The notes beneath the pieces are model-generated. The model saw only the letters and a program-made list of their open reading frames with translations. It made no database searches and had not been told where the DNA came from. From Oncomelania hupensis (taxonomy: Eukaryota > Mollusca > Gastropoda > Littorinimorpha > Pomatiopsidae), in contig CM072515.1 in the NCBI GenBank assembly GCA_036898135.1, forward strand, positions 67,911,567 through 67,975,566: 64,000 nucleotides of DNA. Reading direction: 5' to 3'. A program made the translations under genes and the position numbers. Positions 45,961 to 58,319 of this stretch are shown here, piece by piece; position 1 is the stretch's first letter; every line of letters starts with the position of its first letter.

Positions 45961-46208
45961 ATGGCCTTGAAGAAGAATCTTGGCAAAAAAGACTCTGGCT
46001 ACGAACTGCCAACTGTATCTGTGACTTCTGAGGAACCCAGTCGGGTTAAAACACCAGGATTTAACATTCCGGACTCTGACATGAAGACCACTAGTATCAA
46101 GAGCCCTGGGCTACCGAGTCGGAGAGTATCCGGGGGGACAACAATGGGTAAATCGCCAATGATTCTTGGTACGATGTCCCTGCATCCCAATCTGCTCGCT
46201 CCATCCCC
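45961..46208 (+). CDS. Candidate alternative first exon, Ser/Pro-rich
   Basis: From ATG 45961 (another in-frame ATG at 45952) the frame reads MALKKNLGKKDSGYELP and ends at donor CC|GTGAGT (46209) after 248 nt, phase 2. The peptide is rich in Ser, Pro and Thr with SP/TP and RRVS phosphosite-like motifs and no Cys, so a disordered regulatory N-terminus is likely. CRE sites lie upstream. Not recognised. It may splice to ADGB exon 2 (phase 2 acceptor at 53109) or to a gene beyond the window. Confidence 0.5.
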
Positions 46209-46539
46209 GTGAGTAATTGAATTGTTAGTGGCGATATACATAAATAGTAGTTCGGTGTAAGAAAGAGGACTTTAGGTCCTCTATACGCTTCTGTGTCTGG
46301 GGACGGTAATCTAACCACGCAACGCAAAGAGGACTGGGATAGTATAAATGCATATCACGTAGGTCATTATCGTTATTAGATCCAGTACTTCCTATTTTGA
46401 CAAGCATGCATTGCAATGTGAGTCTATGTAAACCCACAACCCCCCCACCTTTCACCCATCCCTTCCCCAACCCCCCCGCCCCCCTGTGCAAAATGAATCC
46501 TAAATAGTCCAAAAATTACATCGAAAAAAAAGTCCTTCC

Positions 46540-47220
46540 TTCCGTCCGGCCATCTGTCTGTCCGCCGTCTGTCTGTGCAAAACTTTATAAATGGCAAAGT
46601 ATTCAGAACTCTTTTGAACTATCACGACCAAACTTGGTAAGATGGTGTATACCATGAGACCTCATAAATTGCAAGTGAATGAATGACTTCACTTGAAGGT
46701 CAAGATCACAGGATCAACCTATGTTAGTCAAAAAATGACATTTTATTTATGTTCCGTTTTTTGTGTCGATCTCGAAGGCAAAGGTCATTGTAAATCTTGC
46801 AAAAACATACAAAAAAATAGGTCATTGTACAGTGGGATGGCTGTTTATTTAACCCATAGTATGCAACAACATTGGGTTAGTTGATCAGACATGCATGAGA
46901 GATCACGTGAGGGTCAAGATCATCCCAAGGTCAAGGTCACTGAAGGTCAAGGTCATCCCAAAGTCATGGTCACCATTTTTTTTGGCATAGTACAACTTTT
47001 GCTGTAGTTTATTTGATAGTACATGTTTGTATTTGGAGCCAGAGGTCAAGTCATCTCAAGGTCAATAGCATACAAAGATCAAAGTCGGCATTACTTTGCA
47101 TTTTAATGCCACCGTTACATTTCGTTTTTTTCTGGGCACTCGTTTTCATGTTAAATATTGCGAGTTCCATAAGGAGCATGTGAGTCATGTGGTCTTTGCC
47201 CTTCTATTTTTTTTAAATGG
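46540..47220. repeat. Dispersed repeat family E, copy 2 (uninterrupted)
   Basis: CCAAACTTGGTAAGATGGTG, GAGACCTCATAAATTGCAAG, TGAATGAATGACTTCACTTG, AACAACATTGGGTTAGTTG, then a cluster of AAGGTCA half-sites at 46905-47070. It serves as the reference for the interrupted copies at 34940 and 58320. No ORF. Confidence 0.75.
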
Positions 47221-47339
47221 AGATAGTCCTGTATAATATTGGTGGAAAATCTCTGTCCTTAGTCAGTTTTTGTTAATGACTTTGCCGATTTCTAGGACAT
47301 CACTGTTCGGCCTGCTGATTAAATTGCTCATTATTATTA

Positions 47340-47400
47340 GGGCGCCCCCCCACTCCCCCCCTCATATTCCTTCCCTCCCCCCCCTCTCTCCTCCCCATCC
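47340..47400. repeat. C-rich tract
   Basis: CCCCCC/CTC-rich low complexity. No gene was seen in 47221-48540; (CA)n lies at 47717-47790 and TG/CG simple repeats at 48347-48395. Confidence 0.7.
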
Positions 47401-47742
47401 CGTGCCCACGCTATGGTAAAGATGCTAGGGCCGTTAATTGGGTAATCTCTATGATAATGAGCAGAAGAGGGACAATGATCACAAGCCGCAAATCAACCTC
47501 AGCATTCGTTAGTATCTTAACGGCACGCATGCCAGCTATAAAGATTAGGCTCTACAGTCTAATCCTGACGCGCCCATTTGACATGGGGAGTATATACAGC
47601 CTCAGGGGACCACTTTGTTACATTACATGAATACAGAACAACTTTAAATATAAAACAAAACAAGGGAAAACTCATGAACTATTAACAGTAATCTTTTATA
47701 TAAAAACTAATGACTCGCAGACACACACACAAACACACCCAT

Positions 47743-47782
<40 letters not shown>

Positions 47783-48541
47783 GCGCGCGAAGTATGACTT
47801 TGCAGATTTGTTTCATTCATTTCACTCAGTGGCAGGAAAATAATGAATTTTAAAAGAGGACATTGAAGATGAATTTTTAAGGGAAACAGGCAGTTCGTTC
47901 CAAATACATACTCCTCAGTACAGCTAGCTCAAAACAGCTAGCTAAAGTTTTGTGGTTGTTTTTTTTTTTTACATTTTTTTTATTTTGATAGTAATGATTA
48001 GATGTTTTGATTAGATTCGCACTGTGGAAATGCGTCATTTGTTATTGTGATGCGTGATATAATACTGGAATAACTCGCCCTGTTTCACCTGTTGACCAAA
48101 CCGTGAAGGTTCCTCGACCTCGGAAGCCTGGAATGGGAGTAACTAACTGTACAATTTGCACACTGAGTGAAGCTTTTCTATGAGTCCTCTTTAACTTGCT
48201 TCTGCCTTTCTTTGTGTTTAATCCATCCTTGCTGACACCCTCGGCCTATTAGCTCCCTCTCCAATCTACTGACAATCATAACCATCACATACGCAACCCA
48301 CCTTTCTTACTAAGCGTCCTCTCATTATCCTAAGAAACTTTTGAATATTGTGTGTGTGTATGTGTGCGTGCGTGCGTGCGTGAGTGCATGCGAGTGTGCG
48401 ACTTATCATTTCGATGAAGAAGACGTTAATAAAAACAACCAACCAACCAAACCCTTCTCTATCATCGTCTAACCCAAGCTTTTGCATCGTCACCATCAAC
48501 ACCATATCATCACAGCGTCATGGTCACCATCTTTGTTAACC

Positions 48542-49240
48542 CCTGTCCTATCCTATCCTGTCCCGTAACCCGGAGGTCGTAGGGGCACCACAGATGATCG
48601 TTTAACCAGCATACTCCATCTTTCTCTGTCCTCAGCAGCCCTGATGGCTTCGCTCAGTGTCAAACCAGTCCACTCTCGAATGTTGTCCTCCCACCTCTTT
48701 TTCGGTCTCCCTCTTCTTCTACCTCCTTGCACTGTGCCTTGCAGAATAGTCTTTGCAAGGCCTGATGATCTGGTGACGTGGCCATACCATCGGAGTTTCC
48801 GTTTCTTCACCACTGTGAGCAGGTCATCGTGTTGTCCAATGGCTTGTGTGATGGTCTGTCGGACTTCGTCGTTGGTGATGTGTTGGGTATAGGAAATGCC
48901 CAGAAGTCTTCTGTAGCACCTCATCTCCATGCTTTGTATTCTTCGTTGGAGATCTGCTGTGAGGGTCCATGCTTTGCAAGCATATAGGAAGATGGAGATG
49001 ACAAGGGAGCGCAGCAGTCTTACTTTGGAATGTAGACTGATGGTCCTGTCTTTCCAAATGGGCTTCAACCTTGTCAGGGCAGCAGTTGTTTGTGCGATCC
49101 TGGATAGGACTTCCTGTCGGGACCCATTTTTGTCTGATACAATGGCTCCTAAATATTTGAAGCTATGCACTGTGTTGAGGGATTGGCCTTGGACTTTGAT
49201 GTCCGTGTTGAGGAGGAAAACGATGCTTAACGTCCTATTG
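48542..49240 (-). mobile_element. LINE fragment (family L), longest copy, RT C-terminus open
   Basis: An uninterrupted minus-strand frame gives the C-terminal about 225 residues of a non-LTR retrotransposon polyprotein: HSFKYLGAIVSD (RT thumb region), LLRSLVISIFLYACKAWTLT, MRCYRRLLGISYTQHITND, KLRWYGHVTRSSGLAKTILQ and RWEDNIREWTGLTLSEAIR. The frame stops close to the CCCGTAAC and (GGATAG)n tail. It is truncated upstream at about 49240, so no endonuclease or RT catalytic box is included. The LINE clade was not assigned. Confidence 0.88.
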
Positions 49241-49729
49241 CATGAGCGTTAAGGACGATCACCACGTCGCCACCCTGACAACAATGACCATCATCATCAT
49301 ATCAAAAATGAGATCCAACGGATCTGCTATAACAATCCGTGTTGATGCCATAGGTGTTGTTGGTCATCATTTTGGTCTTCCCTGCACTTATTTTCATTCC
49401 ATAACCCCATCATTTCCAATAACAACAACAATGGCAATAAGACCAAAAACAGATCGCACCCTCCTTCACCTCATTCTCATATTCATAATCATCATTATCA
49501 AGATTACTTTTAACAGTTATTTAATATTGTTTGTCTTGATCTTCATATGCTTCATTCGCTTCATCTTTATAGGAAACATGATTATAATGCAATTTTGACA
49601 TGCATAGCAATGTGAGTTTATGTACTCAGCAAAAGTTAAAATTGTTCATGATTTTTGCAAATCTGGGCGAGATAGGTCCCAAAGACTAGAGTCCAAATTA
49701 ATATGAAATCAAAAAAACGCCTCTCTGCC

Positions 49730-49905
49730 GTGCATCCATCAGTCTCCCGTCCACACATCTGTCTGTATCTCAGTTTGTATGTCTGCCCGTTTATCCGCCT
49801 GTGCAAAGCTTTTACATGGATAATTACTGGGATCCTATTTTATCTATGACAACCAAACTTGGTAGGAAGGTGTATAACCAAAGGAGCTTGAAAATCAGTA
49901 ATCTA
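49730..49905. repeat. Dispersed repeat family E, fragment
   Basis: GTCTGTATCTCAGTTTGTATG, CTGTGCAAAGCTTTTACATGG and GACAACCAAACTTGGTAGGAAG with TGTATAACC match the first third of 46540-47220. Confidence 0.6.
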
Positions 49906-49967
49906 AATTGTTAAAAAAAAATGTGTGCTGCATGAAGTGATTATAGGTTATGATTAGGATTACATAG

Positions 49968-50565
49968 GACTATCCCCTGTGGGAATACCGGGGGATCTTT
50001 TAGTATAAATAGTTCTTCCACTTTCTGGAAATTTAGTGCTTCACATTTTCCAATTTTTTTTTTAATCACTTCTTGTGTTTCTGCATTAGGTTTTCTTTTC
50101 TGTTGTCTATAGTATTCACTCTTTGAATATGTCAGTCAACTACCTTTTTAAAAAAAAAAAAAAACTCTCCCAAAACTCTTCATTTGTGTATGGGGTCTGT
50201 CGGGTCAGCTTGGGGATATTGGACGCTTTCTGCCAAATGGTCACTAGGGTTTTCTATTATATAATCATTTACCAATGTAGGCATTTTATATGTATGTGCT
50301 TTATTAATATTTTATAATGATGTTTATATTCTATTTTGTTTTTGTAAACGGGGTTTCGATAAAGTAGAGTAAAGCCGGTCTCAGCATCCTTTGCATGGGA
50401 TGCCTTTATTGTACAGTGACTGGCTGGTGGAATGCCTTCAGTGTTACCATTAGGGTTGTTTCAGCAGATCTTTTATAAGGATCAGGGATGAGTCCTCTTT
50501 CACCAAGTTGTGGTTTGATTCGGCTCTTTGCAGTCCTCTGGACCCTCTAAACAATGACTAACTAA
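49968..50565 (+). repeat. Dispersed repeat family B, diverged copy
   Basis: Aligns with 31368-31955: GGGAATACCGGGGGATC, AGTATAAATAGTTCTTCCAC, TTCTGGAAATTTAGTGCTTC, TGGACGCTTTCTGCCAAATGG, AATGTAGGCATTTTATATG, TTTTGTAAACGGGG and TTTCAGCAGATCTTTTAT. The 3' end is more diverged and lacks a clear tail. Confidence 0.75.
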
Positions 50566-50809
50566 CATGGGACTAATTGTTGGGGCAAAGACTTGATCCT
50601 TATATTTCCAAGGTGGTTTTGTTTCCATATTATTGTCCTTACACGCCTTATGTATAGTTAGTTTACTTTAATTTAGTTGAGAGGGACTTGCATAGGTCCC
50701 GCGGCTTTTTGAGGGTCCCTTTTGTTTTGGGCATTTTTACTTGTCCGGTTACATTTGCAGTTAGTCGTGGAATATTAAAGATAGTATGCTAACTAGTCGT
50801 CATACTCAA

Positions 50810-51250
50810 ATTTGGATTACCGTATGGAAATGACCTTTTCCAGAAGATTGTTTAAAGGGGTTCAGGTTGTTAGCTCTTTTAGTATCAACTGGCAGTTTAT
50901 TCCACATCGATGTTGTCAATCCCATAAAAAATCTTGTACGTTTGGATCAGGTCACCTCTCAATCTTCTAAATTTCAGAGATGGCAAATTCTAAACTCAAA
51001 ATCTCTCGGTAAACACTAAATGTCTCAGCGGTGTAACTGTAATCATCCGAGCCGCTCTTCTTTGTACTGTCTCCAAGGCAGACGAGACAAATCGCATTCG
51101 CATACTCAAGATGTGGCCTTACATGCGATTTATACAGGCGGGTTAAGGTATCACTATCCAAGTAAGTAAAAAATCGGCGTATGATACCGAGCATTTTATT
51201 AGCCTTGGAAATCGCATTGTTTATGTGTTTTTCAAAGTTATTGCCATCGT
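50810..51250 (-). mobile_element. LINE fragment (second family), RT C-terminus, broken
   Basis: Minus-strand reading gives MLGIIRRFFTYLDSDTLTRL then YKSHVRPHLEYANAI, the conserved C-terminal RT phrase of Jockey/CR1-type LINEs. After a frame change come LRRLRGDLIQTYKIF and, near the end, LNPFKQSSGKGHF. Frames are shifted at least once and a stop interrupts NIDVE. An inactive relic. Confidence 0.75.
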
Positions 51251-51679
51251 CACTTTGTGACGTTTGTCGTCACCTCGTCCAGAACCTCTTCTGATTTTAT
51301 GTATAGAACCTCTTATGATTTTGATAGCTGATTTTCAAGTTGACCTGTCTAGTTGGCAGCGTATGTGCCAAAACGATTTGTTTACCCGATTTTGTCGCAC
51401 TAAGCCTTTTTTTAGTCGACTGTGTAGGATAGAAGTAGTTTTTGAGCCGGTTGCAACTATAGTTTAACCATTCACTAAATCATACTTCACATCACAAAGT
51501 GTAAAACCCTCATGTCCTTTTTGGCTACAGAAATCGTAATTCGATACGTTATAATTTGGCTCTGAGTGTTTGTCCTGAGTTTTAATACTATCTATATAAT
51601 AGTGTTTAATTGATAAATATTTAGCGTTTCTTTCGATTTCTTATGTTCGCTGTTGATCCGATTCAGCATTTGAAATATT

Positions 51680-51720
51680 ACCTCACGCATGCGTTGTGTT
51701 GTTGGCTTCTTGGCAACAGT
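51680..51720 (+). promoter_or_regulatory. Candidate ADGB promoter: X-box-like and NRF1-like sites
   Basis: ACGCATGCGT (51685-51694) resembles an NRF1 palindrome. GTTGGCTTCTTGGCAAC (51701-51717) has two inverted RFX half-sites, the right one (GGCAAC) perfect, though the 5-nt spacer is wider than the usual 0-3. It lies 85-100 bp upstream of the ADGB ATG. RFX factors control ciliary and testis genes, which fits the known biology of androglobin. Confidence 0.4.
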
Positions 51721-51801
51721 GATGGCGGCTTTTCATCCTATTCCTTGATTGTAAATAAACTATTTGTCAAAGAATTGACAGCCGTAAAGTAGTTGGGAAT
51801 T

Positions 51802-52505
51802 ATGGCATCGAAAGGTAGTAAGAAGGCTGCAACCTCTAATCGAGCAGGGTCTGCCTCAGGGACTCCCAGGGAGTGAGTCAAATAATCTTTTTCAGTTACT
51901 TCTTTGGTTGGTTACAGCTAGAAAGTGTAGGCCTAGTTTTTTTTTTTTTTTTTAAATACGACGGATTACCGACTTCCAAAATCTTGTTTTATTTGATAGT
52001 AGAGCTTTTATTTGCATTTTTAATAATTACTACGTATGGATTTGTTTATAGTATCACAGTGAACAATTACTTTTCACACTTATTCACTGTCATTCTAAAT
52101 CTAATTCACAGCCAAGGCGGCAAGGGTGTCTTTCTACTTTTTTTTTCAGGATTATTGTTATTCGTACTGTTTTAATGAAACTTTTACAACTTTATAGCTT
52201 ATTTAAATATATTTATCTTGCCTTGTCCAAATTTCAACCGGCATCCACAGTCACACTTGTTCACTTTGCAGTTATTTTTGGGGACAACACTAGGTTCAAA
52301 TTATTCGATCAACTTTCTTTCAGGATTAATTTGTTGATCATTGCTAATATATACTGGGGGTTTCATTGAAATTAGGTTTGAATGAGGTCTTTTTTTTTTT
52401 TTTTAAAGAGAGATGTGTTATATTTTGAAAGGTCTTTATGTTTTATTACTCCACAAGACACAAGAACTGTAAATTCCTGGTATTTTACTGGGTGACATTT
52501 GATAT

Positions 52506-52601
<96 letters not shown>

Positions 52602-55600
52602 AAACTAGTGAGCCGGTGGGATTGTTCTTTCTTTTTTTTTACGGAAAAGCACAAAACTGGATTGTCTGGATTTACTATTGTTTCTCGTGAATGTACTGTC
52701 GGTGCTGTCAATGAGGTTATACCAGTTTTGAAAATCTCTAGCAAGATTCCTGTAATAGCTTCTCTATGCCAGCATTTAGGCCAGTATTTCATGTTTATAG
52801 TAATGACTTGTACTTTCTGCCATGACAAGCAGTGACTGTACTATTCAGTATTTTTTGCTTTGTTTGTCATCCCTACGGGTGAAATTTGAGCTGATGTTAC
52901 AGCTAACGTGCGACAGCCACAAGAGCAGTGAGGCCTGGGACAGTGAAGAACAGGACCTATGGTGCATGCTAAGTGTATTGGTGTATCTGGTACTCACCCA
53001 TCTAGAACATGCTCCACAGAGGGTGCCCTCCACCTAATGGGAATGTTAGTTAAAAAAATATGTGTGCACACTGATTTTATATAATCATTATATTAATTCT
53101 GTTTACAGAGCAGCGTCAGTGGCAGCCAGCGCAGGTGGGCTTGACAAACGGCAGAAAATTATCATCTGGCCAGAGTGGAATGATGCCGACGTTAATGCAG
53201 AAAAATGGGTATAAGCTTTTGTACTATCCTTTGAGATATTGATGATAGCAGTTTCAGTTTTAATAATAATAATTTTGTTACTGGGTTGTGTTATTTCAAC
53301 AAATTGCGTATCATCTGTACATTCTGTCAGCTGTGGATACTTGGGAAACCGAGGACGCAATTTTCATAGATGGCTTGATGATTTCTGACATTTTTTTGAC
53401 TTAATTATAATTTTTAGTTATGAAGAGTAAACAGACTTAGAGTTACAAATAGAGTTACAAATGTACAAGCTGCATATTATGTATTAAATAAATAAAGGAG
53501 GATTCAACATATTTCTGTTGTGTTATTACATACTTTATTTCGGTATCAGTGTTATTACTTTAACCAGCGTACGCCATCTTTCCATCAATCAGGGTTGCTA
53601 AGAACAGGGAAAGATGGAGTACGCTGGTTAAACGATCATCTGTGGTGCCCCTACGACCTTCGAGTTACGGGATAGGATAGGATAGGTGTTATTACTTATT
53701 ACTTGAAAGGTGTTACTTGTTTTTGTGGTTCAGTGTTGTGTTTTGGTTTTCAGGATGTGGCTCACAAGGGAAAGGAAGACAAGAAAGGCAAATCACCAAC
53801 TGTTGTGAGTGGAAGCAGTATATATATATATTTGTTTATAAATCTCCTCTGAGAATATGGCTGTTCCGCATGGCAGCATGCTGTTTCTTCACTGCATGCT
53901 AGTGCACATGAAATACCATGAAGGTTTGAAGAATCCATGCGCATCACATCAGTGATTGTTAGTTATAGTTGTTTAAAACTTCATTGTTGTATTTGGACTT
54001 TAAATTGCCATTTAATATTGTTTTAAAATCTATTGTTTTCTATAATTGTTGTTGCTATCACCAAACATTAGTTTAGCGCTTTATGTTTAATTTTCCAGGA
54101 TTAAAAACTGTAGTCTAGCAAACAGCTTGTGTGCCTTTGTAAAATTTTTGTTTGGTGTGAGTTTATTTGTTTATTTATATGTTCGTTGCTAGTTTTATTA
54201 TTTTCTTGTTTATGGTAAATCAGAATGATGCTTATTCAGAGCACAACAATATATGCACATTAAGTTGACGGAACTAGGATAAGAAAATCATATCTACGCC
54301 AGAGAGTAAAACAATGTGTTAAATGTTCGTGCATGTGCACCACTACTCACAAAGCAGAATGATTTTGAAAGTAAGCATTGTTAATGAGAATCTTGACAGC
54401 CAGCCAGATCCTGTCTTGATCATTTTGGGAATTGTGTCAGTTCATCCATAGAATTAGAAAAAAGAGCATGACAAAGGACAATGTGTAATTATGAGGGTAT
54501 AAAGTATGCACCATTTGATTTATTTGTTAAAACAGAGTAATTTTTAACTTTTGTTTTTAAAATAATAATTCATTTGGTGTGTTTTATTTATTTATTTTTT
54601 TTCTCTGGCTTTAGCTTGACTTTTGTCTTGTGCAGCAAAGCCACTACTTTGAGGATCCTGATGGCAAACTGGATATGCCACAGTCACTGCGGGTGGACCA
54701 CTGGAAACGGCCCCAAGATTACATCATGGACAAGGTTGGATCCCCCGGTTTGGCTGCTGGTGTTGCCGTATGCTGTTTTTGCATGAAACTCAATCGCTCA
54801 CTCTTCTTCCTTCTCCACTGTCTGCTTTTGCTGTGTTGCCATTGATGTAGATAGCTACACACAGTTGTTTGCAAATGCTAAAACTAAAAGCTAGGACTGA
54901 CCTCAGTTGAAAATGGCTTTTAACTCAAACGAACAGCAGTTGTGTGAGACTGTGTACCCTCCATATATAAATATAAGTTTGACAGACAATTGCTGTTTAG
55001 TCCAGAAGTGATGTGCAAGGGTTTTGAAAGCAGGAATGTCAGCTCGCCCACTGGCCTGTAGCATTTATTTTTCATTGGTTCACGAACAATCCCTCACCCC
55101 AAATCCCGTATTGTATCAGTGAAGCTTGGTAGAATAATTAAAAATAGAATGGATTTAGGGACCTGACTGCAACCAACATGGTCGTCCACCTGCATGAACG
55201 TCAGCTTCAAGGTTTTAGGTCGCCCTAAAGGATTTTTACTCACAGTTGGGGAGTAAAGGTGGTTGTATGTACTCCTGAATATGTTGCAAAGGTATGCCCG
55301 TACGTGAGATTTGCCCATCTAAAGTTTGCCCATCTAAAGTAGATTCCATCCAAGTAAAACTTTTCATGTGGTTAGTAACTGTGCTGCCCAGTGCTGTGAT
55401 CACGCTTAGTGTGGGAAATCGCTTGATAAACTGTAATGCATTCAACCATTCATTCATAACTCAGAGCCTCTTTTGTCTATTACATCCAAACTTAGCCATA
55501 TGCAAATCATATGGACATTGCCCTTTTAATTGTTGGTTTATTTTGTCAGGATTGAGTGTGGTTGGTCATGTCCATACACAAGCTAAGTAAGAGAAAAGGC

Positions 55601-58201
55601 AGAGTGGTTGCAATTATTTTGCTGTGCTAACTAATCTTAATATAGCCTGATGTGATAACTAAAAAATCGATTGCTACAGTTTATGCTGTTTGTGGATAAC
55701 ATGCATTTGCATTCTCATTTTTCTTTTAGAAATTAGTCATGTGCGCATTTGTGTTCAGTTGATTTGAAAAACTTCACCTGTGTAGTGTCTTTGTTTGCAG
55801 TGATTTTCAAAGCTCTTTTAAAACCCTAGGAAGAAAAATAAAAATGTGCATATAATATTGTGTGAGTCTTTTATGCTGGTGCATTTGGTGGTATGATATG
55901 ATGTTTTGCAAGGCTCAAGGAAAGGGAAAAAATAAGGAGAAGGAGCCTAAATCGCGTCTGATATCTGGCAGAGAAAGTTTGATGGCCTTAGGGGTTGACC
56001 ATGAATGGCAACAACATGACAGTCAGTGTGGCCCGGGGCTCTTCACTCTCTCGGCAGTAAGCTCCACAGGAAAATCGGGGCCTTTTCGAACAGCGTCCGT
56101 ACTACACCATAATGTACTTGAAGATTGTTTTTTTTCTTTAAGCCGTGCATGAGCTAATAGCTGCTGCATGCATCAGTGCATTCTCAAACCTTTGTTGGAG
56201 TTCCGGTGCCTCCATTATGCAGTTTATACCAAAGTATACAGTTGCTTTAAATTTATAATATCACTCTCATTAGTTTAGTTTATTTGTAAATGACATAAAA
56301 TGTGTCGTAAAAGTGTGTACTAGTGAAAATGGTCTACTGACTACTTTGGTAACCTAGAACGTGAACTACACGCATCGAAAAAAGTGAGCATGCTCACTTT
56401 TCCCTACACGCGTGTACCATATACCATGTAGCGTGTAGCGTGCATGAAGTTGTATGGCCCACGCAAAGAGAAACCATGTCTGTTCATTTTTCTCTTCACG
56501 CGTGTAGCGTGCAGTTCTATGGCCCAGCAGCCTTAAATCTGCATTTTTCTAGCATTATACATTTTGGCATTGGCATCATATATTTCTACAAGAGAAAATG
56601 CTTGCACTGTAGTTTGGGAAGAGTATGCTAAGAGTTTGGATGTATCGTTTTGCTTGTGATGTTGTTATTTGGGAAGGAAGGGGATACAGATAAGCTAACA
56701 GAATTGTGTGGTGCATGAAGCCAATTTTGCCATATCAAACATAAGCTGGCCTTGACTGACATTCTGATTTTGCTGGTATGCATCCGTGTTGTTTATTTGT
56801 GTGACCTCAGATCGAACAGTTTTATCAGTCATGCTTTGCTGTTCTTTGGCTCAGATTTTCGGTGTGCCTGTATTTGTTTTATGCTGAAGGACTATGTTGT
56901 TGCAATAAATTTTTTTCTTTTAATCAATGTGTTTTTAACATTAAAAAAAACTTTTTCAGTTTGTTTGGGTTTTGTTTTACATGTATTTAGTTCATGTGAT
57001 TATACTTTATAGTCATATTTTGTTACATATTTTACCAGTTATTAGTTGATTCAGAGGTTCAAGCACACTGCTAATTTTATTTAGCTTAGATGGAGAGAAA
57101 AAGTATTGCCAAAAGCGGGCATGTGCAAGTATTGCCGTAAAGTGGGTATGTGTATTTGTGAATCCCCTTTGCATTTACAATTAAAACCATTCAAACCCAG
57201 TGCTATGATAGTCAAATTGAAAATATTCTCTTTTATTTTGGATCTAATATAATTGGTATTATTGGGGGAAAATATGAAATGGATCGTGCAAAGTTTACTC
57301 ACAAACTTGATATTGTTTTAAACTTTTATTTATGCAGTCGTCAATAATTGCATGTTATATTTATTTAGTCATCCATTGACTTTATACACGTTGAATGTTG
57401 CATGACACTAGTCTTCCACTTTAAAGACATTGTTTTTTCTTCCCACCGCTTCTGCAGACTCCGCTTGTAGTGGACACAGAGTTCATGGCCAATGACTTTG
57501 ATCTTATCACCCACAATGAGCATCTGCATGAGAGTGATGTAAGTTTCAAATCTTTTAGTTTAACATTTTTTGAGAAATGGTAAGGTTGGGTAGGATGAAG
57601 TTTGTGAAAGTGATTAGTAAAAGAGGCAGGGATTGATTTTACTATATCATTCTGGGTCAGTGCTTGAATTTCTAGCCCAGGAAAAATTACAAAGGTAAAT
57701 GTCTAGTTGTCAACATAATGTATAAACATGACTGCACAATCTAGGAAGAGGAAATTATAGTTTACTATTTTATTTTTGTAGCGACAGTAGGGCCGATTTG
57801 CCCCTGACTAAGACACTCATCCACAGAGGTCTTATTTTGGGAAATGATTGGTTTCACACTGCAAAGATTTCTGATTTTGGCATTATTTTCTGTTGAGCTA
57901 TGACAATGTTTAAAATGTTTTAGAAGTTTTTATGTTAGATTTTATTACATACGACTGTATAATTGTATTCCTGATTCATGTGAGTGTATGATTTCAGCTG
58001 ATGAGATGCATCATCAGCCAGATTCACACCTTGTGGGAACTGTGCATGAATAAGAATGCAGAGAATACGCCAGAGCTGTCTGATGACCCTCTGCACTCAT
58101 GGAAGCCCTGGGAACACATCTACTCTATGTGCAAGGTGGCTAAGCACCACATCCCTCTGTTCAACCCGCATGGCAAGTACATCGTGCGTCTCTACTGGAT
58201 G
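51802..58201 (+). CDS. ADGB: Androglobin (calpain-like and globin protein), N-terminal exons
   Basis: Exons: 51802-51872, 53109-53208, 53754-53804, 54636-54734, 57458-57538, 57998-58201 (optional 55913-56056). All have GT-AG borders and compatible phases (2, then 0). The start MASKGSKKA resembles vertebrate androglobin. Then come [46 protein letters not shown] with [24 protein letters not shown] and [28 protein letters not shown] and [10 protein letters not shown] mark the start of the calpain-7-like domain. Androglobin also has a permuted globin domain and an IQ motif, which would be encoded beyond the window. In vertebrates it is linked to spermatogenesis and cilia. The gene is cut by the window edge, and a retrotransposon occupies the intron after 58201. 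Confidence 0.9.
52508..52598. repeat. (TA)n microsatellite in ADGB intron 1
   Basis: About 90 bp of pure TA. The rest of intron 1 (51873-53108) shows T-runs and a 52910-53036 block related to family C. Confidence 0.95.
53561..53690 (+). mobile_element. LINE (family L) 3' tip with 5' inversion
   Basis: 53608-53690 carries the LINE 3' end (GGAAAGATGGAGTACGCTGG, CGATCATCTGTGGTGCCCC, then CGGGATAGGATAGGATAGG tail). 53561-53583 is the inverted start of the same segment (TTAACCAGCGTACGCCATC). The two arms flank about 25 bp. This is the structure expected from twin priming during insertion. Lies in ADGB intron 2. Confidence 0.75.
55313..55345. repeat. 16-bp tandem duplication
   Basis: TTTGCCCATCTAAAGT occurs twice in a row at about 55314 and 55325. 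In ADGB intron 4. Confidence 0.7.
55913..56056 (+). CDS. ADGB: Possible in-frame cassette exon of ADGB
   Basis: 144 nt, open, between TTTTGCAAG (acceptor-like, poor pyrimidine tract) and GCA|GTAAGC (good donor), phase 0 at both ends, between exons at 54636 and 57458, which are also phase 0. It reads [19 protein letters not shown] and then a Gln/His/Cys-containing tail. No matching segment is recalled in vertebrate androglobin. Inclusion would not change the frame. Confidence 0.4.
56375..56530. repeat. Perfect 22-bp palindrome and CACGCGTGTAG repeats
   Basis: 56380-56401 is a perfect palindrome centred on GAGCATGCTC with AAAAGT/ACTTTT arms. ACACGCGTGT at 56407-56416 is a second palindrome. 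A phrase CACGCGTGTA...GTAGCGTGCA...TATGGCCC occurs twice (56407-56460 and 56499-56525). In ADGB intron 4; function unknown. Confidence 0.7.
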
Positions 58202-58319
58202 GTGAGTGTATCAATCTACCCGTCTCTTTCTTATTCTTTTTCTCCATTCCACCCTACTTCTCCTCCCTCTTCCCCCCCTTCCCACTCCCATTCCCCTCCT
58301 CTCAAACTATCCACTTTTT

